Of a stretch of 64,000 nucleotides of DNA, positions 23,991 to 35,840 are shown piece by piece. Position 1 is the first letter of the stretch, and each line of letters opens with the position of its first letter. The notes under the pieces are model-generated. The model did no database searches and had not been told where the DNA came from. It worked only from the letters and a program-made list of their open reading frames with translations. The DNA lies in NCBI GenBank assembly GCA_028554645.1, contig JAQOOI010000079.1:1860001-1924000 (forward strand), read 5' to 3'. The position numbers and the translations under genes are program-made. Source of the DNA: Omphalotus guepiniiformis. Taxonomy: Eukaryota > Basidiomycota > Agaricomycetes > Agaricales > Omphalotaceae.

Positions 23991-24937
23991 CAGAGTTTAT
24001 ATGGGTGTATACCTTGTCTGTATATACCTCACCTTGGAAACACCTTCTGTACACAAGTTTGTATATATTAACCCCTCTGTTCTGTATACAGAGATATCAG
24101 TGTCCATCTACTAGGTCCATGCAGATGCATCCTGGATGTATACACATGGGATATGCAAGATGAATTCACCTAATGTACAACTGTATCCATATACACAGAC
24201 TATATACATAAATGATCCTGTTTATCATAGTTTTCTTATTTGTTCAACATATAGCTAGTATATATGAATAACCAAAACATAAATTTTACCATCAGAAATT
24301 TAACATTACTTTCACATATGTTTAGCATAAGTTCACAGTAATTTTCTGTCTGTTATTCTGAATCAATTTTAAATTGGTTTAGCATATTTTTCACACATCT
24401 ATTCTATTTCTCTCTGTATTTAACTCTGAATATATCTTATTTGTTCAGCATATCTTCAGTATATTTGCACAAGCAAAACATGAATGTTACTTTAGAAACA
24501 TTTAACATTAGTTTCACATTTGTTGGGCATGAGTTCACAGTAATATCCTGTCTATTATTCTGAATTGATTTTGAATTGCTTTAGCATAGTTTCCACACAC
24601 CTTTTCCATTTGTCTCTGTATTTTATGATGAAACAATCATGATCTTGATTAACATAATTGCATCCAAAATTCAATATTTATTTTAAACACTTTTCCCAAA
24701 AATAATGATAAGATTTTATGGAATTTATGATAAATGATTTTTGATATTTGTTCAAGATCTGTTCACTGTAAATAACTGTGTTTGATGTTGGAGAAATGAA
24801 GGTATTGTGTTGATACAATTTACTATAATTTGAACATAATTTTAGTATTAGTAGCAAAAAAAATGATGAAAAATTTTGGTATTGATTCAATATATGTTTA
24901 GCATTTTCTCAGATTTTATGTTAAATTGTGTCCAGTG

Positions 24938-25027
24938 ACAGTTTTGTCTGTATTGCATGCACAGATGTGCTGCCAAAACTGAATTCGTTCCCGCCTGCAT
25001 CCCGTGATGCAGGCTGACAGTCCAAGT
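24938..25027. repeat. Flank of the CACTGG element with palindrome (inverted copy at 63137-63230)
   Basis: About 90 bp next to the element are shared, in inverted orientation, with 63137-63230. They contain a 9-bp stem GCCTGCATC with a 4-nt loop and its perfect complement. Similarity stops sharply after CCAAGTT. Confidence 0.8.
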
Positions 25028-25339
25028 TTCAATGCAAGTTGAGACTGCCAGTTTGCTACATGGCAGTAGAGTGAGAAGACAAAGTTAACACGACTTGAAC
25101 TAATCAGTTTTTGAACGTATTTGCTGAATGTTGAATGTGAAAAAAAAAACATGAATGACCGCTGCGAATGGCAACTTCGTGATATCCTGTGTGAGACCGA
25201 ATAATTGAATCGGCAAGCTTCGGCAAAGTAGGCGGTGCCGCGGCACAAACTGTCATCCTGACTCTACCGGTCCGGGGATGTTTTCTTCATATATCTAAGG
25301 GGGTGCCTTGGCAAGCTGCGTCAATTCATCCATTCACAA

Positions 25340-26334
25340 ATGTCTAAACTCACTGATTTCCAAGTCCTCGTATTCGACGTATACGGTACCCTAGTGGTAA
25401 GATTATCTCATAAACATTTCAATGATACATAACAAATGATCGCCTGGAAATACAGGATTGGGAGACCGGAATCTACGAAGGCTTGAGACCACTCCTATCG
25501 AGATACCCCACTTCATCTAAATGGACAGCCAAAGAGGCCCTTGTAGCTTTCGAAGCAGTCGAAAAAGACCTTCAAGTGAAGTACCCAGATATGTTGTATC
25601 GCGATCTTCTTGCGAAAGCACATGAGGTTTTGGGTGAACGATTGAAGGCAGGTTCGGACAAAGCGGTTGAAAGCACGACCCTCGAAGGAAATCCAGCTAC
25701 TTTATCTTCTGATCTGTCCGGTTCTACGTCAGGGGAAGGTACTAGTAATCCGCAGGCTATTACCCTGGATGAACATGTTGCGTTTGGCCAATCGATCAAA
25801 GATTGGCGTGTTTTCCCTGATAGTACGGAGGCCCTACATTCCCTATCTAAACACTACAAGCTTGTCGTCTTATCCAACGTCGATAGAGGTTCATTCTCTT
25901 ATACTCTCGGGAAACTTTCAGAAGGAAGTTCCTCGAACTTCGATCCAGAGATCTATAAACCCCCTCCAACAATATCATCTGCCGATAATCGGTATTGGTT
26001 CCCACAGGAAACCTCAGGGTCCAAATCCCCTTTTACACTCATTCTGACTGCGCAGGATGTACAGAGTTACAAGCCTGCTGTACATGGCTTCGAAGTGGCG
26101 CTTGATGTCATTCGCGAGACACCTGCGTTGCTCAATACTCCGAAGGAGAAGGTCTTGTGGGTCGCGCAGAGTTTGTTTCATGATGTCGAGCCGGCTAGTA
26201 AGATTGGGGTGAAGAGTGTGTGGATTAACAGAAAAGGGGCGCATATGGGATTGATGGAAGGTCCTGGAGAGCCCAAGTATACTTGGTCGTTCAACACGTT
26301 GGGGGAGATGGCAGAAGCTGTGCGAAAGGAATGA
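25340..26334 (+). CDS. HAD-superfamily hydrolase, 2-haloacid dehalogenase type
   Basis: Exons 25340-25396 and 25456-26334 give 311 residues. Motif I is FDVYGTLVDWE with the nucleophile Asp, and the intron falls right after LV. Motif II is VVLSNVDR, motif III the Lys in YKPAVHGFEVAL, and motif IV VAQSLFHDVEPASKIGVKSV. The D-x-Y-G-T and LSN-x-D patterns fit type II haloacid dehalogenases, which hydrolyse a carbon-halogen bond of 2-haloacids; fungal members often have untested substrates. An insert of about 60 residues after the cap start (SDKAVESTTL to GTSNPQ) is Ser/Thr-rich. It should be a soluble cytoplasmic protein. Confidence 0.88.
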
Positions 26335-26358
26335 GAAACCGTGAATTAAACATTTAGT

Positions 26359-27857
26359 CTACAATGCAGGGTTCGTAGGCATCTGTAGTTTGAATCCTCT
26401 TGCCTTCCAATATTCTTCCATCTTAACCAAGCTGTCTATTGTATCCAGAACAGTCTCACGCCACGTCTTGTACGAGTCGACTTTCAGACCAATCACATCC
26501 TCGAGCAGCTTTCGATCAACACGCAGATCCATACTCGAAAACGAAGGTGCTTTATCCGGATCAGCTAGACGGTCCCGAAGAGCAGGTCGCTCCTCGCGCA
26601 ATAATCGAATAGCATTTGCGTACGATGCAGGTTGAGGAGAAATAAGAGCGAACCTTTTCAGCTCAGAAATAGGGCGTGGAGGTGATTCGAGCGCAAGAAC
26701 GTGAGCTCGCGCTACGTCTCTAACATCGACATTCCCAGGACCGGGAGAATAATAAGTACGGTCGGCGGAGGGGTTGAGCATTGCGTAGATGTAACTGTCT
26801 GTCCCAAACGATTGATAGTCTGGCTCGGGAACAATTTCCTCGAAACCAGGGACTAATGGTCCAAATATCCACGTAGGGCACACTAACATGAAAGAACTTT
26901 AGACGACAAGAACCTACAGGTTGCATTTAGACGAGTAGTGTATACTTACGAAACGTGATATCCAAGTTGGTATGAGTACCCGCGAATTCGATGACTGCCT
27001 TGTCAGCGAAAGTCTTCGAAACTTGATACGCCAACCAGTAGTTGGTTTGGGCTTGCTCCCATGTTACTGGGTTCCAGTCTGAGTAGTAGGTACGATATTC
27101 AACCAACCTGTCTCGAGCAAGATCGAGAGGGTTTCTTGCCATTAACTCCAAACAGTCCGTCTGAGCAGTAGGTAATTTAGTCAACCTGTCTCAAGCAAGA
27201 TCAAGATCAAGAGGGTTTCTTACCAATACCTCCAAAACGTCTGCCTCCGGATGGAGAGGTGGTAGTCGAACTTGTCATGACCACCCTGTTGATTCCAGCT
27301 TGTACTGCTTGCCTCATGAGATGCAGGGAGCCTTCGATCGCACCCTGAGATCTATGTTAGATCGACATGTAGATTGAAGTATAGCATTCACAGCGTACTC
27401 TTAGGACGCCTTCAGCATCGCCTCGACCTGGTAATGCGGCCGCACTATGAATGATGGCTTTCACGCCTATGACCTCGTGAGTAAACACATAGCTATACTG
27501 ACTTTTGAAAGAAAGCACCTTGAAGGGCCTCCGAAAGGTCGCTCGAAGATATATCTTCAATCCTCACGCTCTGGAAACGATCACCGTACTTCGCGAACGC
27601 CTTTTGCAAACGCTCGGCTTTTGCACCTCGGGCAGTTCTGCGACATGCGGGTTCAGAATCCACAAAGAACCCCTGTTGACAAGTAATAAATGATCGTACC
27701 CTTTGACAAAGTGCCCAGCCTCTAGGAGTTGATATACAATGTGTGAGCCCAGGAACCCCGACGCGCCAGTGACCTGGATATGGATATATCAGAGATCGAA
27801 CAGATAGGAAGTCAATGCTGGACTCACTAGAACTACTGATGGCTTGTTGCTGGACAT
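26359..27857 (-). CDS. NAD-dependent epimerase/reductase, tandem copy 1
   Basis: Starts MSSNKPSVVL, then VTGASGFLGSHIVYQLLEAG (Rossmann dinucleotide motif), GTARGAKAERLQKAF, VKAIIHSAAALPG, INRVVMTSSTTTSPSG, the catalytic YQVSK (YxxxK), CPTWIFGPLVPGFEE and a C-terminal part with NVDVRDVARAHVLALE. This is an extended SDR of the dihydroflavonol-4-reductase/cinnamoyl-CoA-reductase-like group, about 345 residues, substrate unknown. Introns are GT-AG, several near positions shared with the copy at 28859-30265. In this copy the intron before DWNPVTWEQAQ region is itself duplicated (about 27085-27240). This creates a possible extra 21-nt exon reading DGLFGVN, or one long intron. Confidence 0.85.
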
Positions 27858-28858
27858 GATGGGAAGAGGGATGATAATAGTGGGCTGTACATCAGCTTTT
27901 TATGCCTCCAGGTTATCAGGTAAAAGCTAGTCTTTCGGACCCAGTTCGAAAGCTCCGCTTTGAGTGTATGAGTGGGGCTGAAGCGACTGGTATCCGAGTT
28001 GAGGTGGGTCTAGCGCGTGATGAAAGCGTGGAGGCGGCTGAGTACCGGGGGTTCTATGGCAAACAACTATCCAAAACGTAAACGAACCTATCAAATCATT
28101 CGTAAGAAAAGTTGAACTGCAACGCATACACGAGGAACGACAACAAAAGAGATCACAAACCTCTTTTCATCCCGAGTGAGGGTGTCAAGAATGACAGGCA
28201 CTACCAATGAGCTTTAACCAGCCCAGTTGGCTCAATTTGAAATGGCGTGAAATCTGCTCGCTCTTTCAAGAGAAAAACACCGACAGCCTGATCTAGAAAG
28301 TGATCGTCGAACAGGATTAGACCGGCGAGCCATAGGCGGTACGAAGAGCGCATGATAAGCAAAGCCGTGGTCGAGAGCTAGGTTGAGCATACGATATGTG
28401 GAGACAAAGAAGACCTGCGGATGCGAAATGCTGAGAGAGATGTAGGAATTGCTCACAAGGAGCCTTACCGGAATGGACGAATATCTTACAGCATTTGATA
28501 GGTTCTTCAACCTAGAAGGTGCGAATAGCCTTAATTTCCAAACAGACTTCTTCGTGTATGCTCAAAAGCCAGGGAATAAACGTTAAACTTGAAGCTTGAA
28601 AGTTACGGGGCCTCGTCGATGTTTATTGCAGTGTTTCGGAGTTTCAAATTCGGAGTCTGGAGACTGGCGGAAGGATGCAAATATAGTCTCCACCCGAAAT
28701 CAACGCTGCTTTCTGATGAGTCGATAAGAGTACACTCTCATTTCTAGTCTGAATGCTTCCAGGATGCCAGAACTCCTTGATGATACGCAGCCTTCTAAGG
28801 TTGGCTACTATGCGAAAGAAATGAGGAATCGTAAATTAAACAAAAGCTATCTTTATGT
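27858..28858. other. Intergenic part of the tandem duplication
   Basis: No gene seen. Most of this stretch matches about 30.27-31.26 kb (shared TGAGTGGGGCTGAAGCG and GTTCTTCAACCTAGAA blocks). So the duplication covers the reductase gene and about 1 kb upstream, a unit of roughly 2.5 kb. Confidence 0.6.
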
Positions 28859-30265
28859 TCACAATGCAGGTTTCGTAGGCATCTGTAGTTTGAATCCTCT
28901 TGCCTTCCAATATTCTTCCATCTTAACCAAGCTGTCTATTGTATCTAGAACAGTCTCACGCCACGTCTTGTACGAGTCGACTTTCAGACCAATCACATCC
29001 TCGAGCAGCTTTCGATTAACCGGTCGATCCATACTCGAAAACGAAGGTGCTTTATCCGGATCAGCTAGACGGTCCCGAAGAGCAGGTCGCTCCTCGCGCA
29101 ATAATCGAATAGCATCTGCGTACGATGAAGGTTGGGGAGAAATGAGGGCGAACCTTTTCAGTTCAGATATCGGGCGTGGAGGTGATTCGAGTGCAAGAAC
29201 GTGAGCTCGCGCTACGTCTCTAACATCTATATTCCCAGCGCCTGCAGAATAATATGTATCATCTGCGGAGGGATTGAGCATTGCGTAAATGTAACCGTCT
29301 GTCGCAAACGATTTGTAGTCTGGCTCGGGAACGATCTCCTCGAAACCAGGGGCTAGAGGTCCAAATATCCATGGAGGGCACACTGACATGACAGAACTTT
29401 AGACGACAGGAACCTATGGGTTTCATGAGGAAGAGTAGTACTTACGAAACGTGATATCCAAGTTGGTATGAGTACCCGCAAATTCAATGACTGCCTTGTC
29501 AGCGAAAGTCTTCGAAACTTGATACGCCAACCAATAGTTGGTTTGGGCTTGCTCCCGTGTTACTGGGTTCCAGTCTGAGCAGTAGGTACATTTAATTAAC
29601 TTGTTTCAAGTAAGATTGAGAGGTTTTTTACCATTAACTCCAAACGGTCCGTCTCCGGATGGATAGGTGACAATCGAACTTGTCATGACCACCCTGTTGA
29701 TTCCAGCTCGGACTGCTTGCCTCATTAGATGCAGGGAGCCTTCGATGGCACCCTATATTTACGTCAGATCAACGTGCAGATTGAACTAAAACATTCATGG
29801 CGTACTTTTAGGATGCCTTCGGCATCAGCTCGACCTGGCAAAGCAGCCGCGCTGTGAATGATGGCATTCACGCCTAAAGCCTCGTGAGTACACACACAAC
29901 AGATACCGACTCGTGATTAAGCACCTTGAAGGGCCTCCGAAAGGTCGCTTGAAGATATATCTTCAATGCTCACGCTCTGGAAACGATCACCGTACTTCGC
30001 GAACGCCTTTTGCAAACGCTCGGCTTTCGCACCTCGGGCAGTTCTGCGACATGCGCTTCAGAATCTACAAAGCAAATCTGTTGACAAGTAATAAATGATC
30101 GTACCCCTTAACAAAGTACCCAGCCTCTAGAAGCTGATATACAATGTGTGAGCCCAGGAAACCCGACGCGCCAGTGACCTAGTGGATGTGGAGAAATCAG
30201 AGATCGGACAGATAGGAAGTCAATGCTGTACTTACGAGAACTACTAAAGGCTTGTTGCTGGACAT
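28859..30265 (-). CDS. NAD-dependent epimerase/reductase, tandem copy 2
   Basis: Close paralogue of the gene at 26359-27857, same strand and gene structure. The last exon (LCPPWIFGPLAPGFEE to QMPTKPAL) differs from copy 1 in about one residue in ten. The Rossmann start (VTGASGFLGSHIVYQLLEAG) and YQVSK are kept. The region that is duplicated in copy 1 is single here: ...PSGDGPFGVN joins DWNPVTREQAQTNYW through one intron. This copy therefore shows the ancestral arrangement. Both copies look functional. Confidence 0.85.
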
Positions 30266-31762
30266 GATTAGGAACGGAGTGATCATCGAGTTGTAACATC
30301 TACTTTTATATATGCCTCCAGGTTACCAGATAAAGATCTGTTCCCGGAAGGAAGGAAATTTATTATGGTACATACGGTGTATGAGTGGGGCTGAAGCGGC
30401 TGGTTTCCGAGTTGAGGTGTATAGCGCGTGATGAAGATTTGAAAGCGGCTGAAAACCGGGCGCAGAGTAACTCTGCTGACAAACTGACCCACAAAACCTC
30501 TCGCTGCAAGTCCATCTACCTAATTCAAGTCATTCGTGAGTACGAGCTGAAATGCCACACGAGGAACGACGATAAAAAGATATCCCGAACCTCCTTTCAT
30601 CCCGAGTGAAGGTGTCAAGAGTGACAGACACTGGCAACACCCATGAGCTATAACTAACCCACTTGGCTCGATCTGAAATAGAGTGGAATCTGGATGCTTG
30701 CTCAAAATGAAAACCCCCATCAGATTTAGAGAGCGCGTCGAACAGGATTGGACCGGCGAGGCGTAAACGTTAAAATTTGGTACGAAGAGTGCATAATAAG
30801 CAAAACCGTGGCCCGAGGGCTAGTTCAGCGTACGCGATACGAAGACAAAAGGGATCTGCGGATACGAAAGACTGAGATATGTAGAAAAAGAATGTTCGTC
30901 ACAAGGATACCGGAGAATGGACGAATATCTTACAACATTTGACAGGGTCTTCAACCTAGAAGATGCGAATAGCCTTGGACTCCAACGGAGTCACAAAAGT
31001 TTTCCTTGTATGCTCAATACTTCCATTGAGAGCCAGGGAATAAACTTTGAGGAAAGTTGAAAGCCTTGAAAGTTTCTGGGATACAGTTTACTGTCCTTCA
31101 GCATTGCGGAGTTTTGAAATCGAAGTCTGGCGCACAATATACAGTCTCCGCCCGAAATCAACGCTGCTTTCAATATCACTCTTGAGTCGATATACTATCT
31201 CACTTCAAGTCTTATTACTTCCAGGATGCCAGAATTCCACGATCATACGCAGCCTTCTAAGAATGGCTAACCTTTCGTTGTCCCCGCATTCATATCAATC
31301 GCAGTTCAAAAGCGCAAAACGAACATTGGCCATCTTGACGGTTCCTGAACGCACGTCTTCAGTCACCGAGATGTAGAAGGACACGTATTATCGTGAAATA
31401 GCAAATTGGTGAAGGTTCAATCGCCTGGTACGGTAGTCTCAAGACACAAATGTCCACTTTCAGACGCGGTAATGACTCACTTGGCGGGTGCGTATGTGGC
31501 GAGGCTCTTGAGACGGTAGACGCCGTGCCGGTTATTCTTCCATCCATCCATCCATCCATTTAATCGGGTTCCGTTCAGTGGCTGAGCTTCAATAAACGAT
31601 GTAAAATCATCGATTACATGATGCAGGTTCTCGAATAGGTCAAAAACCCTGAATCATGTCCATGTTAGGTACGAGCGTCTTGCTGCGTTCTCTGACATCA
31701 AGTTTTTTTATTTATTTCCACAACCCTAAAAACTGTGCCGATGTAAGTAACCGTGTGCAGGA
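30266..31762. other. No gene seen; right part of the duplicated unit
   Basis: Up to about 31260 this matches 27.9-28.8 kb. Beyond that, short frames only; a CCAT tetranucleotide run lies at about 31540-31560. Confidence 0.5.
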
Positions 31763-34168
31763 ATGATAAAAAGGCGAAGGACAATCCATCCAGACTCACT
31801 GTTGATTCCTCCTCGAGCAGCATGTTTGCCTACAATGCGGCTTAAACATGCGAGGTGCTGCTCAAACTTCGTCTCCAGAATTCTAGCCTTGATGCAATCC
31901 TCGCCGCCCACACACGACGCCACAATAGAAGAATACGGCCATCTTGAACGTCGTATTAGAGGTCTCTCTACCGCCATTTGGTTCACTCGTGTCCAGCCGC
32001 GTTCCAGCGTGTCTTCACGCAAGGAACCACGTCTAATTCGGGCTTACAGGGGCCTCGCCACTCTCCTGACTATGAACTCAGGCAACGAAGGGGCTGTGGT
32101 TGTGACTGGTGGTCCTTCCGTGAGCTCATCTCTCAGCCTGACTGTCGTTACCACGAAAAGCGCAATACCCGATCACGACTCCGCTTTGCGACATACTTCC
32201 CACTCGCATACTCCCTACCACAGGCTTCTGATCTCCGTGCGGAGGATCTCGCCTAGCAACAAGAGCATGCAAGATCTCTCTCAAAATATAGCGTGAGTGA
32301 TTTCTGTAATTACATTCAAAATTTTTACACAACTAAACCTTAATAGCTTAGCTCCTGTTGAACTCTCAGTTCATATTGCGGACGTTCTACGCAGTTTGAC
32401 CCTCATGGCAACGTCAATGAACACTGTCCAAGACAGATTAATGATGTATCGATTCGTTCTTAGTCGGTGTTGGTACGATGTCAAAGCTCGTATCGATGCC
32501 GCGAGATATCTACTCAACTTCGCCGTCGCGTCCACGACCCTGACCAGGGTCTTGAGGGGATGGCAACCTCAGGCCCATGACGGCTTAACATCGTATGGCG
32601 CCTGGGAACGCATCAAACACCCGGAACTTGAACAAGTACTAAGGCGCGGAGGTGTGCCAATGGCCATTCACCAAAACACGGAGTGCTTTCAGTTGAGCGA
32701 CGAAACGGCTTCAAAATGGATAAATGTTTTGTGCAAGATGTTTGAAGATCTTGAAGAGGCCACAAGATCCTTAGCTTCGAATGCAAGGGCTGATGCACAG
32801 TTGACCACGATGGCTCAAAGGATGATGATCTTGGCCCTTCTTCTAGACTGTCAGTCGATCAAGACGATATTTCGATTGAGGTCTTTCCAGAGTTATCTCT
32901 CGTCGTTCGACAAGCAACAATCACAGCGTTACACTGCCGTAGATTTCGCATCAACGGCGTACATTCTAAATATTAAAGGTACGTCTGACCTGGTCAAAGA
33001 TATTATGACCAATCGCCGCCGTTCGGCTGGTAAATTGTAGTCGGCTGAGAACTTTTTCTACATAGACGACGAGCGTAAGCCTGGAGAGAGCCGTGGGGAG
33101 CATATCTTGCGCTATTTCAGCTCTTTGTTAGCCTGGTACCATGCCGCTACAAACCTGCCGAGTGCAATTTCGCGTCTTGGGGATAGATTCCCCGTCGTTC
33201 ATCTTGTAATCGTTCCACTTCTCCAGCCGCGGGAGCCAAGAAGGATGTACTCTCCCCCCTTTGTAGCAAGAAGGGAGCTGAACAAGTTTCTGTCAGCTGA
33301 AATAGAACATCCCTACACAAAGCGCGAACTAGCGGACTTTGAGGCTTCCCTCGAAGAGTTATTTCTGGAGTATCCTCGGACTCAGGCTCAGTCGACGATG
33401 CGGAGTTCTCGGCTTTGGAGCAATGCTGGTCCACCGTTAGAAGATTTCATCGGAGGTATACACTTGAAAGCTTGCGCTATGGGTGTAATCAACGGAGATC
33501 CATCTTTGACCGCATCATCTTCTATGTCACCAACGTGGTCTATGGTAAGTGGCCGGCCTACAACACCGGTACCGGCATATCCTCCAACATCCCGAATTCA
33601 AATATCATCCCAAACTTTCGTCAAACCATCAGACGGAAATCTTGAGCTATCCTCGCGGAGATGCTGTTATTGCTGCAGTCTACTTGACGAGGTATTCAAA
33701 AGGATGTCCCAGAGTCAAAGGCATCCGGGTGAACCACCCAGCAGCGAATCGAGCTCGGAAGACTCACTGGATATCTCGGTTGATTTCAAGCCTGACTATG
33801 GGCTTTTCGTTCCTTGGACTCCTCCACCGATGGGCTACGGAGTGTCTTTGAGAGCTTTACGAGCCGTCGAGCGAGAGTTGCGTGGACTCCTTATGGCTGG
33901 ATTGACGAACTATCTCGAACCTGTATTTTCGAAGACTGCGGAAGCTAGGGCTAATTTCGGGGACCAGGAGGTTGAAGCTCGTGCCGGCGGCGGATCACAG
34001 CAACAGCAGCAACAACGCCAGGCACGTTATTCCGGTTCTGTGAGTACCGGACATCGGAGGGAGTCTCGAATGTCTTCAGTGACGGAGGCGTCGGAGAGTA
34101 GTCATCATAATCGTTTCGGGCATCATGGCGAGAGGGGGCATGCTTATCATGCTCGGGGTGCACGATGA
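31763..34168 (+). CDS. Large protein with deaminase-like HxK/CxxC motif
   Basis: Exons 31763-32292, 32347-33029 and 33066-34168 join in frame to 771 residues; the second intron is only 36 nt. The first exon is Ser/Thr-rich and basic. The second is helical (VELSVHIADVLRSL, DVKARIDAARYLLNFA, RADAQLTTMAQRMMI, STAYILNIKG). The third has FSSLLAWYHAATNLPSAIS, ELNKFLSAEIEHPYTKRELA, then GGIHLKACAMGV and, about 70 residues later, RRCCYCCSLLDEVF. The last pair resembles the zinc-binding HxE and CxxC of fungal nucleic-acid/nucleotide deaminase-like proteins, but Glu is replaced by Lys. The C-terminus is Gln- and His-rich. Start could be a later Met. Function unknown. Confidence 0.6.
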
Positions 34169-34185
34169 CTCCTGACCTCCCATCT

Positions 34186-34233
34186 CTTCCTTCCTTCCTT
34201 CCTTCCTTCCTTCCTTCCTTCCTTCCTTCCTTT
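34186..34233. repeat. TTCC microsatellite, about 11 units
   Basis: Uninterrupted (TTCC)n directly behind the stop codon of the 771-residue protein gene. Likely length-variable. Confidence 0.95.
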
Positions 34234-35840
34234 ATTTTCGGCGCTGAAGACGCCCACAAACCATCATAGTCAAGGTGAAGGCTATGACTGCGCTGAATCA
34301 GGTTCCATCCCGGTATTTGTATATTTGTTGTCTCTTGATGAACATAACTGTGTTTTTGGAGTCCGTGTATCGACTACATACATATACCACTTGTAACTAC
34401 TACTACCATACGTACCATACGCTTTACCATATATCCTCCATCTCAAGATGTATAACAAGTACTCGTTGAATACCTCCAATGTAGCTTCTAATACCGCAGC
34501 GCTCGCTCAATCTGATTTTGACCCCCTGCTTCGCCCCACCACCACCCTTTTGTGTATCTATTCAAAGCACGATCATCATGGAACCCAATGCCAGTGATGA
34601 ACGCGCGCGGAGGAATAATCATGGCATCATGATCTTCGAGATAAGTATACTGTATACGTTACTTGTGCATACGGTGTCTTGACCAAAAGATCGGAGTCCT
34701 CCTCATCGTTTTTTTCGAATTCCGCGATACAGTCGGTGACGCTTAGAGAAATTGCGTTTTTAACGTGAAAACAATTGCCCCATTTAAGCCTTGTGGGTCC
34801 CAGTTGGTCCCAGTTGGTCCCCCTGGTTCCGATACGCACATATGTACACAACTAATGTGATCCGCCGGCGCCTGAGCGATGCCATAAACTCGTCTTGACT
34901 CTGTAATCAGATTCATGACATAGACCCATGAACAGTTCCTATGAGCGCTTGGGAAGGCTCGAGTCATGTCTAAAGAAGAGGAGCTGAATTTGCATTAAGT
35001 CCTAGTTAAGGACACTGGTCCGTATCAAGTACAGGCACTCGCGATCGCCCAGACCGTGTATCACTCCATATACTCTCATATACATACTCCCATATACCTC
35101 CACAGCGATTCCCTGCAATTCCCCGTAGCGATTTCCAATTAATATGTAACCGACATCAGAAGTGTTGACCTATAGGGCTGAGTAGGGCTGAGTCTTCAAT
35201 CAGTGTACGAATGCCCATAACCGGATTCTTCCAGATACTGCTTGACCTTGATACCCGTTGCATCTTGAATGAAATCTATATTAATTTTCACTTACACCCG
35301 ACGGTTCAAGTTCATGATATTTCCGTTCAACCGTGTCCTACAGATGTAGGAAAAGAACCACCGGTCATATACATACCGTATCCATCGGACGTCCTCAAAG
35401 CTCTTCCCGCGACGATATGCATGAATGCCGGCTGAGCAGAAAGCGTTGATGGTTCCTAACTTCAGCATATGGGATAAAATTCTTTTAATTTATTTGATCT
35501 GCCGAACATAGGACGAGTTGTGGATGCGAGACTAAGATAAAGGAGTAAATAATCGTATTAGAGATTAGAGACGCACATCGCTACCGTCATTGTTAAGTAA
35601 TTCCAGGAATGAGATAATTTTCTTCACGAAAGATGGTAATAAAAGTCTAGCATCCAGTCGCACTAGGTGCGTGGAACACTGAACCTAACCTACCAATCAT
35701 CAAATGGCGGCTTTCTACGTCCCTTGATTCCCCGCCGTTCACCCTTCTCATCCGCTTCTCCGCCCTTCTATCCATCCTGGTCGTTCCCCATCCATTCAAC
35801 CTAGCTCAAAGTAGAGCGTGCAACGAACACCCCAATGCCC
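34234..35840. other. Stretch without a recognisable gene
   Basis: Only short frames. A 10-bp GGTCCCAGTT repeat occurs in tandem at about 34796-34815. Nothing else is supported. Confidence 0.5.

Larger units (their letters stand above)
22088..24937. mobile_element. AT-rich non-coding element with CACTGG inverted ends
   Basis: The left end (CACTGGATGAAATTTAACAT at 22088) and the right end (its inverted counterpart, closing CCAGTG at 24937) form terminal inverted repeats of about 220-250 bp. The inside is made of two direct copies of a module: a 12-bp satellite array followed by about 650 bp of AT-rich tail (22.36-23.46 and 23.47-24.69 kb). No transposase frame is present, so it is non-autonomous. 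The CACTG start and the 3-bp duplication around a related nested MITE point to the CMC/CACTA group. CpG is almost absent. Flanking trinucleotides do not match (ATA left, ACA right), so the present left end may come from recombination. A second, inverted copy starts at 63231. Confidence 0.75.

Noticed and set aside
24990..25027. Helitron 3' end (hairpin near a border)
   Set aside because: There is a good hairpin at the border, but no CTRR terminus after it and no TC start. Inverted CACTGG ends explain the element better.
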